64,000 bases of DNA from Sphingopyxis sp. OPL5 (lineage in GTDB: Bacteria > Pseudomonadota > Alphaproteobacteria > Sphingomonadales > Sphingomonadaceae), in assembly GCF_003797775.2 (NCBI RefSeq), contig NZ_CP060725.1, positions 2,226,001-2,290,000 of the forward strand, read 5' to 3'. The first letter of the stretch is position 1; each line of letters begins with the position of its first letter. A model generated the notes under the pieces. It did not search any database. It was not told where the DNA came from and saw only the letters and a program-made list of their open reading frames with translations. Made by a program: the position numbers and the translations under genes. Positions 36,991-47,264 of this stretch are shown here, one piece after another.

Positions 36991-37670
36991 TGCTGCCCGT
37001 CATCGTCACGCGTCCCGAACCGGGCAATGCGGCGACGGTGGCGCGGGCGCGGGCGGCCGGCCTCGACGCCTTTGCGATGCCCTTGTTCGCGGCGGTGCCG
37101 ATCGAGTGGCGTCCGCCCGACGCGGGCGAATATGACGCGCTGCTGCTGACCAGCGCGCAGGCGGTGCGGCTGGCGGGGTCTGGACTGGACCGGCTCGTGT
37201 CGCTGCCGGTCCATGCCGTCGGCGCGGCGAGCGCGGCGGCGGCCGAGGCGGCGGGGTTGCGCGTCGCGGCGACGGGAACCCGCGACGCACAGGCCTTGAT
37301 CGACGCCATGACGTCATCAAGAAAGCCCCGGATCCTGTGGCTTTGCGGGCGCGAGCGGTCCGATTTCGACGCGCGCGGTGCGCGGCTCGATGCCCTGCCT
37401 TGCTATGCCGTCGATCCGGTCGCGCCGCCCGCCGGCTGGGATCGGCTGACCGGCGATTCGGCGGTGATTCTGGCCCATTCGGCGCGCGGCGCGGCGCGGA
37501 TCGCGACGCTGACCGAGGGGCGGCGCGGGCGCCTGTCGCTCGTCGCGATCGGCCCGGCGGTGGCCGAAGCCGCGGGCGAAGGCTGGGCGGCTGTTACCGT
37601 TACGGACCGTCCCGAAGACGCGGCAATGGTGACAGCGGCTTATGCTTTGTGCCAAAAGGCGCAAAAATAG
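36987..37670 (+). CDS. hemD: Uroporphyrinogen-III synthase
   Basis: HemD closes hydroxymethylbilane to uroporphyrinogen III. The family is poorly conserved, but [20 protein letters not shown] at the start, [16 protein letters not shown], and [19 protein letters not shown] followed by [11 protein letters not shown] are typical, as is the position overlapping hemC (ATGA). The length is 227 residues. Translation is probably coupled to hemC. The Mic60-like gene starts 20 bases after its stop. Confidence 0.93.
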   Translation: MMLPVIVTRPEPGNAATVARARAAGLDAFAMPLFAAVPIEWRPPDAGEYDALLLTSAQAVRLAGSGLDRLVSLPVHAVGAASAAAAEAAGLRVAATGTRDAQALIDAMTSSRKPRILWLCGRERSDFDARGARLDALPCYAVDPVAPPAGWDRLTGDSAVILAHSARGAARIATLTEGRRGRLSLVAIGPAVAEAAGEGWAAVTVTDRPEDAAMVTAAYALCQKAQK

Positions 37671-37689
37671 GGTCGTTCGAAAGAGGTTT

Positions 37690-38607
37690 ATGGCAATCGA
37701 CAGCAGCGATACCCCCGTCCGCCCGGGCGAGGAAGGCGCGAGAAAAGGGCCGTCCTTGCGCAGTCTGGCGATCTCCGGACTGATCCTGCTCCTGATCGGG
37801 GTCGGCGGTGGTGGCTGGGCGATGAACCGCTGGCTGGCTGGTGGCGATAGCGCGCCGACGACCAAAGTCATCGATACCGCGACCCCCGGCGGGGTGCTCG
37901 CGGTGGTCGGCGCCGGTGAGGCGGCCACCCCGACCGGCGGTGCGGCCGCGCCGATGATGGTGGCTCCGGTCGACGGGGCCAGCCCGCTGACCACACGCGT
38001 CGCCGAACTCGAACAGCGCCTGTCGCGCATCACGCTCGATGCCGCCTCGGCGTCGGGCAATGCGTCGCGCGCCGAGGGGCTGCTCGTCGCCTTTGCGGTG
38101 CGCCGCGCGCTCGATCGCGGGCTGTCGCTCGGTTATCTCGATGCGCAGCTGCGGCTACGCTTCGGCGACGACCAGCCCAATGCGGTGAAGACGATTATCG
38201 AAACCTCGCGCGACCCGATCACGCTCGAACAATTGCGCGCCGAACTCGACGCGATCGCCCCCGAACTGGTCGGGCGCAGCGGCGACAGCGGCAGCCTGTG
38301 GACCGGTTTCCGCCGCGAACTCAATGAATTGTTCGTCGTCCGCGAGGCCGGGACCCAGTCGCCGCGCGCCGCCGAACGGCTCGAACGCGCGCGGCGCTAT
38401 CTGGCGAGCGGCATGGCCGACAAGGCGATCGCCGAGGTCGAGGCGATGCCCGGCGCCGCCAATGCCAACGCGTGGCTCATCGACGCGCGGCGCTATCACG
38501 AAGCGCGGCGCGCGCTTGACCTGATCGAGACCGCGGCGATATTGGAACCGCGCGACAGCCCGGCTGCCGCGATGGCCGGAAAAGCCCCGGCTGCAACCGC
38601 CCCCTAG
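37690..38607 (+). CDS. Mitofilin/Mic60-like inner-membrane protein
   Basis: A 305-residue protein with a cytosolic N-terminus, one transmembrane helix (SLAISGLILLLIGVGGGGWA, about residues 24-43), a Gly/Ala/Pro linker, a short predicted coiled coil (RVAELEQRLSRITLDAA), and a conserved C-terminal helical domain (FRRELNELFVV, then RRYLASGMADKAIAEVEAMP). The order hemC-hemD-this gene is the known setting of alphaproteobacterial Mic60, the ancestor of the mitochondrial cristae organiser. AAGAGG lies just before the ATG at 37690. Confidence 0.82.
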   Translation: MAIDSSDTPVRPGEEGARKGPSLRSLAISGLILLLIGVGGGGWAMNRWLAGGDSAPTTKVIDTATPGGVLAVVGAGEAATPTGGAAAPMMVAPVDGASPLTTRVAELEQRLSRITLDAASASGNASRAEGLLVAFAVRRALDRGLSLGYLDAQLRLRFGDDQPNAVKTIIETSRDPITLEQLRAELDAIAPELVGRSGDSGSLWTGFRRELNELFVVREAGTQSPRAAERLERARRYLASGMADKAIAEVEAMPGAANANAWLIDARRYHEARRALDLIETAAILEPRDSPAAAMAGKAPAATAP

Positions 38608-38655
38608 CGCGCGTCCCGACAGGGGCGCTCGCCGTTAGAGAGAAAGCCCCGTTCC

Positions 38656-39850
<1,195 letters not shown>

Positions 39851-39858
<8 letters not shown>

Positions 39859-40972
39859 GCCGCTGGAGGGCATCCGCGTCGTCGAACTGGCGCGGGTGCT
39901 CGCGGGGCCGTGGTGCGGGCAATTGCTCGCCGATCTGGGCGCCGAGGTGATCAAGGTCGAGCGCCCGGGCGCCGGCGACGACACGCGGCTATGGGGACCG
40001 CCGTTCATCGCCGGCGCCGCAGGCGAGAATCTCGGCGCCGCCTATTACCACAGCACCAACCGCGGCAAGTCGGGGGTGGCGATCGACATCGCGACCGGCG
40101 AAGGGCAGGCGGAGGTGCGCGCGCTGATCGCGGGCGCCGACGTCGTGATCGAAAATTATAAGCTCGGCGGGCTCGCCAAATATGGGCTCGATCCCGCGAC
40201 GCTCCGGGCCGATTTCCCCGAGTTGATCGTCTGCTCGATCACCGGTTTCGGCCAGACCGGACCCTATGCGCACCGCGCGGGCTATGATTTCATCATCCAG
40301 GCGATGGGCGGCGCGATGTCGCTGACCGGCGAGCCCGACGGCCCGCCGCAAAAGGCGGGGATCGCCTATGCCGACATCTTCACCGGCATGTATTCGACGG
40401 TGGCTATCCTCGCCGCCCTGCGACGCCGTGACGTCACAGGGGCGGGCGCGCATATCGACATGGCGCTGCTCGATTGCCAGGTCGGGGTGCTCGCCAATCA
40501 GGCAGCCAATTATCTCGCGAGCGGGGTGTCGCCGAAGCGCATGGGCAATGGCCATGCCAATGTCGTGCCCTATCAGGCCTTTGCCACCGCCGACGGCCAG
40601 CTGGTGATCGCGGTCGGCAACGACGGGCAGTTCAGAAAGCTGTGCGCGGTGCTCGGCGAACCGGGCTGGGCCGACGATGCGCGCTTCGCGACCAATGCGG
40701 CGCGACTGGCGAACCGGGCGGCGCTGATCCCGCTGCTCGCGGCGAAGATCGCCGGCTGGGAGGCGCAGCCGCTGTCGCTCGCGCTTGAGGCCGAGGATGT
40801 GCCCGCAGGGCCGATCAACGACCTGGCGGGGGTGTTCGCCGACCCGCAGGTGCAGGCGCGCGGCCTGCGTTTCCGTCCCGAGGGCGCGTTCGTCGATGGC
40901 GTCGCGAGCCCGATCGTGATCGACGGCGAACGCATGGTCGCGCCGGGCGGCGCGCCGGTGCTCGCCCGATAA
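39851..40972 (+). CDS. CaiB/BaiF family (class III) CoA transferase
   Basis: A 373-residue CoA transferase. Class III motifs are [59 protein letters not shown], and the catalytic-aspartate region [20 protein letters not shown]. Because it overlaps gcdH, the probable reaction is loading glutarate with CoA from succinyl-CoA or another donor (inference from context). The start is TTG at 39851, inside the end of gcdH; no later ATG fits the family N-terminus. Confidence 0.88.
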
Positions 40973-40974
40973 AA

Positions 40975-41002
40975 AAAGGGGCGCCGTCGCCGGCGCCCCT
41001 TT
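40975..41002. terminator. Bidirectional Rho-independent terminator
   Basis: A perfect 12-bp hairpin (AAAGGGGCGCCG / CGGCGCCCCTTT) with a four-base loop, flanked by an A-run on the left and a T-rich stretch on the right. It is shared by two convergent genes, the CoA transferase and the TonB-dependent receptor. Confidence 0.93.
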
Positions 41003-41028
41003 CCCCCTTTTTCGCTTGAAACCGCCGG

Positions 41029-43392
41029 TCAGAATTTGACCGTGCCGGTGACGAACACCTGCCGCGGGTTGCCGTAGAAGGCGGTGACGACGCCCTCCTG
41101 GCCCAGGCTGGGTGTCACATTGCCGGCTGCTGTCAGGATCGGCACGCCCGTCGTCGGGTTGACGGCGACGAACTGATAACCAGAGGTCTTATATTGTTTG
41201 TCCAGGATGTTCTTGGCGTGGAGACCGATCGAAAAGCCGTCGTCGCTCGACGACCAGACCAGATTCGCATCCCACAGGGCATAGCCTTTCTGGTCGAGGA
41301 AGGGGCTGGGGGTTTCGAACTGGGTGGTCTTGCTGCGGTAGGACAGCGTGGTCGACGCATTGATCGAGCCGGAAAAGCCCGGGAACTGCCCCGACAGCGT
41401 GCCCGACGCCGTCCATTCGGGCGTGTTCTGGATGCGCCGGAAATCGGCGACATCGACGCCGAGATTGTTGATGAACTTCAGATATTTGCCGTCGATATAG
41501 CCGAGCGTCCCTGCCAGATTGATCGCCGATCCGTCGCCCGCGAAATCGCGGGCCAGGGTGGCGGAGCTTTCGACTTCCACGCCCTGCAGGCGAGCCTTCG
41601 AGGCGTTGGTGGTGATGCCGGCAAAGGTTTCGAACACGCCGTCGCCATTATTGTCGACGCCGACCGATCCGGGAATCTGGACGTCCTTGTAATCGGCCCG
41701 GAAGGCGGTGACGGCCAGGCGCAGGCGGCGATCGAACAGTGAACCCTTATACCCCAGTTCATAGCTGTCGACGGTTTCGGGATCGAAGGTCAGGAAATCG
41801 AAGATCTCCTGATAGCTGCGCACCCCGTCGCGATTGGTGTCGGGTGCGCCCGTGGAGTTGCCGCGCGGGTCGAAGCCGCCGCCCTTGAAGCCGCTCGAAT
41901 AGGACGCGTAGATCATGTGGTCGTCGGTGGGTTTGAACGAGACCGAGGCGCGCGGGGTAAATTTGGTGAACTTGCGCGATCCCTTGAAATCGGAATCGGT
42001 GACCAGCGCCACCGGCGCGACGCCGCCGAGCTGCGGATCGGGTCCAAAGATACGGCGCTGTTTCAGGATGCGCGCGTTGCGCACGTCCGATGTGTAACGC
42101 CCGCCCAGCGAGACCGAAAGCTGATCGGTGACGTCATAGGTGAAATCGCCGAACACCGACCAGGTGGCGGTCTTGACCGTGCCGCCGGTGTAGGACGAGA
42201 ATTGCGGGAGGCTGAGCAGGTTGCCCGTGGTGTAGAGCAGCACGTCGAAATTGGTGATCGCCTTGGCGTCGAGATAGTAGAAGCCGACGAGGCCGTTCAG
42301 CCTGTCGCTCTCATAGAGCAGCTGGAATTCCTGGCTGAGCTGTTCGTTCTTGTAGAAACCGGGGACGTCGACGTCGACGGCGGGCAGCGCGTCGAAATCG
42401 ATCGGACCGAAGGTGGTGTCCTTGCGCCATGCGCTGATGCTGCGCAGCGTGACCGTGTCCGACAGATTGGCCGAAACATTCATCGCGAGGCCGTAAGCCT
42501 CGATATCCTGCTTGGGCGTGATGAGGCCGCCGCGCGTGTCATAGACATCGTCGAGCACCGGCGTGCCCGTCTGAAGGCTGCGGATCAGGCGATGGCCGCC
42601 GCGCGGATCGGACTTGTCCTTGGCGTAGTCGCCCGAAATGCGGATCAGGACCGGTTCGCCATAGCCGCCGAATTCGACGGTGCCCCGCCCGGCCCAGACA
42701 TCCTTGTTATAGTTGTCGAGCCCGGTCGTCAGATTCTTGCCGAACCCGCCGCGCGACAACCGCGCAACCGACCCGCCGACACGGAGCAGGTCGCCAACCG
42801 GCGCGCTGACGGTAATCACGCCCTCGGCCTGATCATAGGTGCCATAGGCCGCGCGCAGCTTCAGCGAAAAATCCTGTGGCAGCGTTTTGGTGACATATTT
42901 GACCGCGCCGCCGATGGTGTTGCGGCCATAGAGCGTGCCCTGCGGGCCACGCAAAATCTCGATCCGCTCGACGTCATAGATGTCGAGCACCGCGGCCTGC
43001 GGGCGGTTGAGATAGACGTCGTCGAGATAGATGCCGACGCCGGCCTCGAATCCGCCGACCGGATCCTGCTGCCCGACGCCGCGAATGAAGGCGGTCAGCG
43101 TCGAATTGGTCGCGCGCGAATTTTCCAGCGTGACGTTGGGCGTCGTGTCGGAAATCGCGGTGATATCGGACGCACCCGACTGTTCCAGCGCCGCGCCCGA
43201 ATAGGCGGTGACCGCGATCGGCACATCGAGCAGCGATTCTTCGCGGCGGCGCGCGGTGACGACGATGTCGCCGTCGCCTGTGTCGGCGCTCGCGCCTTCC
43301 TCCTGCGCGAAGGCGGCGGGGGTGAAGGCGAGCAGCGACAGCGCGCTCGTGGCAAGGCAGGCGGCGCGCAAGGCGCGGGCGGTGTGGCGCAT
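41029..43392 (-). CDS. TonB-dependent outer-membrane receptor
   Basis: A 787-residue receptor. The signal peptide runs to about residue 30 (ALSLLAFTPAAFAQ). A TonB-box-like DIVVTARRREESLLDVP follows, then the plug (TLTAFIRGVGQQDPVGGFE, VERIEILRGPQGTLYGRNTI) and a long barrel ending in the C-terminal aromatic RQVFVTGTVKF. The ligand is unknown. ATG at 43392 is preferred because GGGAGAGA lies just upstream and the signal peptide begins there. A TetR-type regulator is divergently transcribed, with a palindrome overlapping the receptor's probable promoter, so ligand-responsive control is likely. Confidence 0.94.
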   Translation of the reverse strand: MRHTARALRAACLATSALSLLAFTPAAFAQEEGASADTGDGDIVVTARRREESLLDVPIAVTAYSGAALEQSGASDITAISDTTPNVTLENSRATNSTLTAFIRGVGQQDPVGGFEAGVGIYLDDVYLNRPQAAVLDIYDVERIEILRGPQGTLYGRNTIGGAVKYVTKTLPQDFSLKLRAAYGTYDQAEGVITVSAPVGDLLRVGGSVARLSRGGFGKNLTTGLDNYNKDVWAGRGTVEFGGYGEPVLIRISGDYAKDKSDPRGGHRLIRSLQTGTPVLDDVYDTRGGLITPKQDIEAYGLAMNVSANLSDTVTLRSISAWRKDTTFGPIDFDALPAVDVDVPGFYKNEQLSQEFQLLYESDRLNGLVGFYYLDAKAITNFDVLLYTTGNLLSLPQFSSYTGGTVKTATWSVFGDFTYDVTDQLSVSLGGRYTSDVRNARILKQRRIFGPDPQLGGVAPVALVTDSDFKGSRKFTKFTPRASVSFKPTDDHMIYASYSSGFKGGGFDPRGNSTGAPDTNRDGVRSYQEIFDFLTFDPETVDSYELGYKGSLFDRRLRLAVTAFRADYKDVQIPGSVGVDNNGDGVFETFAGITTNASKARLQGVEVESSATLARDFAGDGSAINLAGTLGYIDGKYLKFINNLGVDVADFRRIQNTPEWTASGTLSGQFPGFSGSINASTTLSYRSKTTQFETPSPFLDQKGYALWDANLVWSSSDDGFSIGLHAKNILDKQYKTSGYQFVAVNPTTGVPILTAAGNVTPSLGQEGVVTAFYGNPRQVFVTGTVKF

Positions 43393-43469
43393 GAAGTCTC
43401 TCCCAGTCGCGGCGGCCAATCGCCGCCTTTCGATTTTCTTGGGCCTGGTCTTGCCAAGCCGCGCCTCAC

Positions 43470-43498
43470 CCAATAATGAAACATGAACCAAGTTTCAA
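43470..43498 (-). promoter_or_regulatory. Probable promoter of the TonB-dependent receptor
   Basis: Read on the minus strand: TTGAAA at 43498-43493, a 17-base spacer, then TATTGG at 43475-43470. The transcript would have a leader of about 70 bases before the ATG at 43392. The -35 box lies inside the palindrome at 43488-43503. Confidence 0.5.
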
Positions 43499-43503
43499 CT
43501 TGG
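43488..43503. promoter_or_regulatory. Candidate TetR operator between receptor and regulator genes
   Basis: CCAAGTTTCAACTTGG is a perfect inverted repeat (7-bp arms, 2-base centre) of the size bound by TetR-family dimers. It covers the -35 box of the receptor promoter and lies about 100 bases upstream of the TetR gene, so binding could control both directions. Confidence 0.65.
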
Positions 43504-43606
43504 AAAATATATCGGCTGTCTTTTGACGGCGGGTGATGCGAAAAAGCCACGCTGCCGTGCCGTTCGAGCGACGGAACGGACGGCGTGGGGGAGGACGGGA
43601 AGGCAG

Positions 43607-44251
43607 ATGATGGACCAGCCGCGAGGTTCCGCGCCCGGCAAGGGTGGCGAGGCGGGCAATCCCGACAAGACCCCGCGTACCGAGCGCGGGCGGCGGACGC
43701 TGCGCAAACTGCTTGACGCCGCGGCGATCGAGTTCGGCGAGCGGGGATTCCACGAGGCGTCGATCAGCGGCATCACGCGTCGCGCCGGCACCGCGCTCGG
43801 CAGTTTTTACACCTATTTCGATTCGAAGGATGAAATCTTCCAGGCGCTCGTCCGCTATATGAGCGAGCAGTTGCGCGACTATGTGACCCCGATCGTCCAG
43901 GCCGCGCCCGACGGCATCGCCGCCGAACGCATCGGGCTTGAATCCTTCCTGCGCTTCGTGCGCGACCACAAGGAAATCTATCGCATCATCGACGAGGCCG
44001 AATTCGTCGATTACGCCAGCTATCGCCGCCATTATGAAACCACCGTCGCACGCGTCCGCCAGCGGCTCGAGGCCGGCGCGGCGCGCGGCGAGATTCGCGC
44101 CGACGTCGGCGAAATCCACGCCTGGGCGATCGGCGGCATGAATGTCTTTCTCGGCATGCGATACGGGCTGTGGGATGAGGGCGTCGATATCGAGGAAATC
44201 GCGCGCGTCGCCAACGACCTGCTGGCGAACGGGCTGGCGAAGAAGGATTGA
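43607..44251 (+). CDS. TetR/AcrR family transcriptional regulator
   Basis: A 214-residue regulator. The N-terminal helix-turn-helix reads LLDAAAIEFGERGFHEASIS then GITRRAGTALGSFYTYFDSK (about residues 37-77), with the typical YFDSKDEIF closing stretch. The C-terminal ligand domain is about 130 residues. A basic, disordered N-terminal extension of about 25 residues precedes the HTH. It is divergent from the TonB-dependent receptor, and a perfect palindrome lies between them. The likely targets are the receptor and itself (inference). Confidence 0.92.
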   Translation: MMDQPRGSAPGKGGEAGNPDKTPRTERGRRTLRKLLDAAAIEFGERGFHEASISGITRRAGTALGSFYTYFDSKDEIFQALVRYMSEQLRDYVTPIVQAAPDGIAAERIGLESFLRFVRDHKEIYRIIDEAEFVDYASYRRHYETTVARVRQRLEAGAARGEIRADVGEIHAWAIGGMNVFLGMRYGLWDEGVDIEEIARVANDLLANGLAKKD

Positions 44252-44254
44252 TAT

Positions 44255-44345
44255 CGTCGCCCCCGCGAAGGCGGGGGCCGTTGGAGGTTCATTCCTGCGT
44301 GACAGTGCAAGGCCGATAGCGGCTCCCGCCTTCGCGGGGGCGACG
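44255..44345. repeat. REP-like inverted pair (type C) in a convergent gap
   Basis: CGTCGCCCCCGCGAAGGCGG on the left and CCGCCTTCGCGGGGGCGACG on the right are reverse complements separated by about 50 bases, each arm itself nearly palindromic. The pair fills the whole gap between the TetR gene and the convergent metW, so it may end transcription from both sides. Confidence 0.85.
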
Positions 44346-44355
44346 GTCAGAAAGA

Positions 44356-44943
44356 TCAGGCCCGCCCGATCAGAAAAATCGCATGCTCGGCGCGCCAACT
44401 CGCGGCGGCGTCGCTCGTCGGCTTGTCGCCCGACAGATACCAGGCGGCCTCGACGCCGATGCCCTTGGCGCCGATCAGGTCGCGGAAATCGCTGACCGTG
44501 ACATGGTGGATGTTCGGCGTCTCGTACCAGGCGACCGGCAGCAGCCGCGTCACCGGCATCCGCCCGCCCCACAAAAGTGCGAGCCGCACCCGCCAATGCG
44601 CAAAATTGGGGAAGCTGACGAACGCGCGCGGGGCGATGCGCAGCAGTTCGTCGATGACGAGGTCGGGGCGTTCGGTCGTCTGCAGCGTCTGCGACAATAT
44701 CGCATAGTCGAACGCGTTGTCGGGATAGTCGGCGAGGTCGCGGTTGGCGTCGCCCTGCACCACCGACTGGCCGCGCGCGATCGCAGCGGTGACGTTCGCC
44801 GGGTCGATCTCGAGCCCGCGGGCGTCGACACCCTTGGCGCGCAGCGCTTCCATCAGCTCGCCGTCGCCGCAGCCGACGTCGAGCACCCGTGCCGATGACG
44901 GCACGGCGTCGGCGATGATCGCGAGGTCGGGACGCAAGGCCAT
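44356..44943 (-). CDS. metW: Methionine biosynthesis protein MetW
   Basis: A 195-residue class I methyltransferase-fold protein. The SAM-like motif SARVLDVGCGDGELMEALRA and YAILSQTLQTTERPDLVIDE, followed by FVSFPNFAHWRVRLALLWGG, are diagnostic for MetW. MetW works with MetX and raises its homoserine acyltransferase activity in proteobacteria. The metX stop overlaps the metW start (TGATG), so production of the pair is coupled. Confidence 0.95.
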   Translation of the reverse strand: MALRPDLAIIADAVPSSARVLDVGCGDGELMEALRAKGVDARGLEIDPANVTAAIARGQSVVQGDANRDLADYPDNAFDYAILSQTLQTTERPDLVIDELLRIAPRAFVSFPNFAHWRVRLALLWGGRMPVTRLLPVAWYETPNIHHVTVSDFRDLIGAKGIGVEAAWYLSGDKPTSDAAASWRAEHAIFLIGRA

Positions 44944-46064
44944 CAGTATCCGCTTCCCAAAGCGCCCGCGACGAGCCGGTCGAGCGCGGGCACGTCGAGC
45001 AGGAAGCTGTCATGCCCATAGGGCGCCGACAGCTCGACGAAGCTCGCGGCGGCGCCGACGCTTTGCAGCGCCTGGACGATGCGGCGCGATTCGGCGGTCG
45101 GATAGAGCCAGTCGGTATCGAAGCTGACGAGGGTGAAGCGCACATCCTTCGCCTTGGCAAAGGCGCCCGCGAGGCGGCCGTCGTGCGGATCGGCGAGGTC
45201 GAAATAATCCATCGCGCGGGTGATATAGAGATAGGCGTTGGCGTCGAAGCGATCGGTGAAGGCGAGCCCCTGATGCCGGAGATAGGATTCGATCTGGAAA
45301 TCGGCGTCGAAGCCGAAGCTCTTGATGTCGCGCGCCTGCAGCCGGCGGCCGAATTTTTCGGTCAGCCCTTCTTCGGACAAATAGGTGATGTGTGCCGCCA
45401 TGCGCGCGACCGCGAGGCCTTTCGTGGGCATGCAGAATTTGTCGTAATAATTGCCGTCCTGCCAGTCGGGATCGGCCATGATCGCCTGCCGCCCGACCTC
45501 GTGGAACGCGATATTCTGCGCCGAATGGCGCGCCGCGCTGGCGATCACCAGCGCGCGTTCGAGCCGTTCGGGATAGTGGGCCGCCCAAGCGAGCGTCTGC
45601 ATGCCGCCCATCGAGCCGCCGACCACCGCATGGAGCCGGTCGATCCCGAGATGATCGAGCAGCATCGCCTGCGCGCGCACCATGTCGCCGATGGTGATCA
45701 CCGGGAAGGCCATGCCGAGCGGCGCGCCGGTCACCGGATCGGGGGTCGCGGGGCCGCTTGACCCCATGCAACTGCCGAGCACATTGGCGCAGATGACATG
45801 AAAGCGGTCGGTGTCGATCGGCTTGCCGGGGCCGACCATGCGCGCCCACCAGCCGGGCTTGCCCGTCGCGGGATGGTCGCTCGCGACATATTGGTCGCCG
45901 GTCAGCGCGTGACACAGCAGGATCGCGTTCGATTTGTCGGCGTTCAGCGCGCCATAGCTTTGCCAGGCGATCGTCACCGACGGCAGCGACTGGCCGCTGT
46001 CGAGCGGCAGCGGGGTCGGGATCGTCACGCTCTGGTGCGATATCTGGTGGAGCGCGCTCGCCAT
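44943..46064 (-). CDS. metX: Homoserine O-acyltransferase MetX
   Basis: MetX activates homoserine, usually with acetyl-CoA, for methionine synthesis. The 373 residues form an alpha/beta hydrolase with the nucleophile elbow [15 protein letters not shown], the early [16 protein letters not shown], and the terminal histidine in [11 protein letters not shown]. MetX partnered with MetW may use succinyl-CoA in some proteobacteria, so the acyl donor is left open. ATG at 46064 fits the family; longer frames run across the divergent hisC promoter region. No SAM-II riboswitch fits in the 79-base gap upstream. Confidence 0.95.
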   Translation of the reverse strand: MASALHQISHQSVTIPTPLPLDSGQSLPSVTIAWQSYGALNADKSNAILLCHALTGDQYVASDHPATGKPGWWARMVGPGKPIDTDRFHVICANVLGSCMGSSGPATPDPVTGAPLGMAFPVITIGDMVRAQAMLLDHLGIDRLHAVVGGSMGGMQTLAWAAHYPERLERALVIASAARHSAQNIAFHEVGRQAIMADPDWQDGNYYDKFCMPTKGLAVARMAAHITYLSEEGLTEKFGRRLQARDIKSFGFDADFQIESYLRHQGLAFTDRFDANAYLYITRAMDYFDLADPHDGRLAGAFAKAKDVRFTLVSFDTDWLYPTAESRRIVQALQSVGAAASFVELSAPYGHDSFLLDVPALDRLVAGALGSGY

Positions 46065-46074
46065 GATGCGCGCG

Positions 46075-46103
46075 GAGCTAAGCGGGTGTGCGGGGGCTGT
46101 CAA
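46075..46103 (-). promoter_or_regulatory. Probable metX promoter, nearly leaderless
   Basis: Minus strand: a perfect TTGACA at 46103-46098, a 17-base spacer, and TAGCTC at 46080-46075. Only ten bases separate the -10 box from the metX ATG, and no Shine-Dalgarno sequence is visible in them, so metX-metW mRNA may be leaderless. Confidence 0.45.
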
Positions 46104-46143
46104 CGTGCTGGACTCGCGACGCTCAGACGTTAAACGCCGCGGC

Positions 46144-47259
46144 ATGACCGACACGACCCCGACCCTCACCCCCAAGCCGTGGATCAGCGGCATCGCCCCC
46201 TATGTGCCCGGCAAGTCGGCCGGCGCCGACGGTCGCCCGCTGATCAAGCTCAGCGCGAACGAAAATCCGCTCGGTACCGGCGCCAAGGCGCGCGAAGCCT
46301 TCGCCGCCGCGCAGACCGATGCCGATGCGCTGTCCCGCTATCCCGATCCGGGGTCGATGGTGTTGCGCGAGACGATCGCGGCGAAGTTCGGGCTCGATCC
46401 GGCGCGGATCATCTGCGGCAACGGGTCGGACGAATTGCTCCACCTCGCGGCGGGCACCTATGCCGGGGTGGGCGACGAGATCCTCTATGTGCGTTATGGT
46501 TTCGCGGTCTACGAGATCGCCGCGCGGCGCGTCGGGGCAATGCCGGTAGAGGCCGACGACCGCGACTATGCGACCGATGTCGATGCTTTGCTCGCGGCGG
46601 TGACCGACAAGACGCGCGTCGTCTATCTCGCCAACCCGAACAATCCCACGGGTACGCTCGCGACGCGCGAAGAGGTCGCACGGCTCTATGCAGGGCTGCC
46701 GAAAGATGTGCTGTTCGTGATCGACCAGGCCTATAGCGAATATCTGTCGGCCGAAGAGGACGATGGCGGGCTCGAGCTGGCGAAGACGCAGCCCAATGTG
46801 TTCGTGACGCGTACCTTTTCGAAGATTCACGGGCTGGCGGCCGAGCGGATCGGCTGGGGCTATGCTGCTGCCGACGTGATTTCGGCGCTGCACCGCATTC
46901 GCCTCCCGTTCAACGTCACGCGTGCGGGACAGGCGGCGGCGGTCGCGGCGCTCGGCGACGAGGAATTCGTGCGCCATAGCCGCGAGCATAATGCCGAATG
47001 GCGCGCCTGGCTGGCGGGCGAGATCGAAAGCCTCGGCAACCATGGCCTGCGTGTCGTGCCGTCGGCGTGCAACTTCCTGCTGGTGCTGTTCGAAGGCGAT
47101 GTCAGCGCCGAGACGGTCTACAACCGGCTGATGGACGCGGGTTATATCGTCCGCTGGCTGCCGGGGCAGGGACTGCCGGGGGCGCTGCGCATGACGATCG
47201 GTACCGAAGACGAGACGCGCGGGCTCGCGGCGGCGATCCGCGCCGCGGTCGAAGGCTGA
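46144..47259 (+). CDS. hisC: Histidinol-phosphate aminotransferase
   Basis: A 371-residue class I/II aminotransferase. [40 protein letters not shown], the PLP-lysine motif [20 protein letters not shown], and the C-terminal [14 protein letters not shown] match HisC. It may also transaminate prephenate or phenylpyruvate, since it is followed after five bases by the prephenate dehydrogenase gene and no other his genes are present. It is divergent from metX. Confidence 0.92.
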   Translation: MTDTTPTLTPKPWISGIAPYVPGKSAGADGRPLIKLSANENPLGTGAKAREAFAAAQTDADALSRYPDPGSMVLRETIAAKFGLDPARIICGNGSDELLHLAAGTYAGVGDEILYVRYGFAVYEIAARRVGAMPVEADDRDYATDVDALLAAVTDKTRVVYLANPNNPTGTLATREEVARLYAGLPKDVLFVIDQAYSEYLSAEEDDGGLELAKTQPNVFVTRTFSKIHGLAAERIGWGYAAADVISALHRIRLPFNVTRAGQAAAVAALGDEEFVRHSREHNAEWRAWLAGEIESLGNHGLRVVPSACNFLLVLFEGDVSAETVYNRLMDAGYIVRWLPGQGLPGALRMTIGTEDETRGLAAAIRAAVEG

Positions 47260-47264
47260 CGCGC

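Noticed and set aside
46065..46143. SAM-II type riboswitch upstream of metX
   Set aside because: Looked for because it is common at this gene in alphaproteobacteria. The gap is only 79 bases, holds a promoter close to the ATG, and shows no matching stem-loop and pseudoknot pattern.
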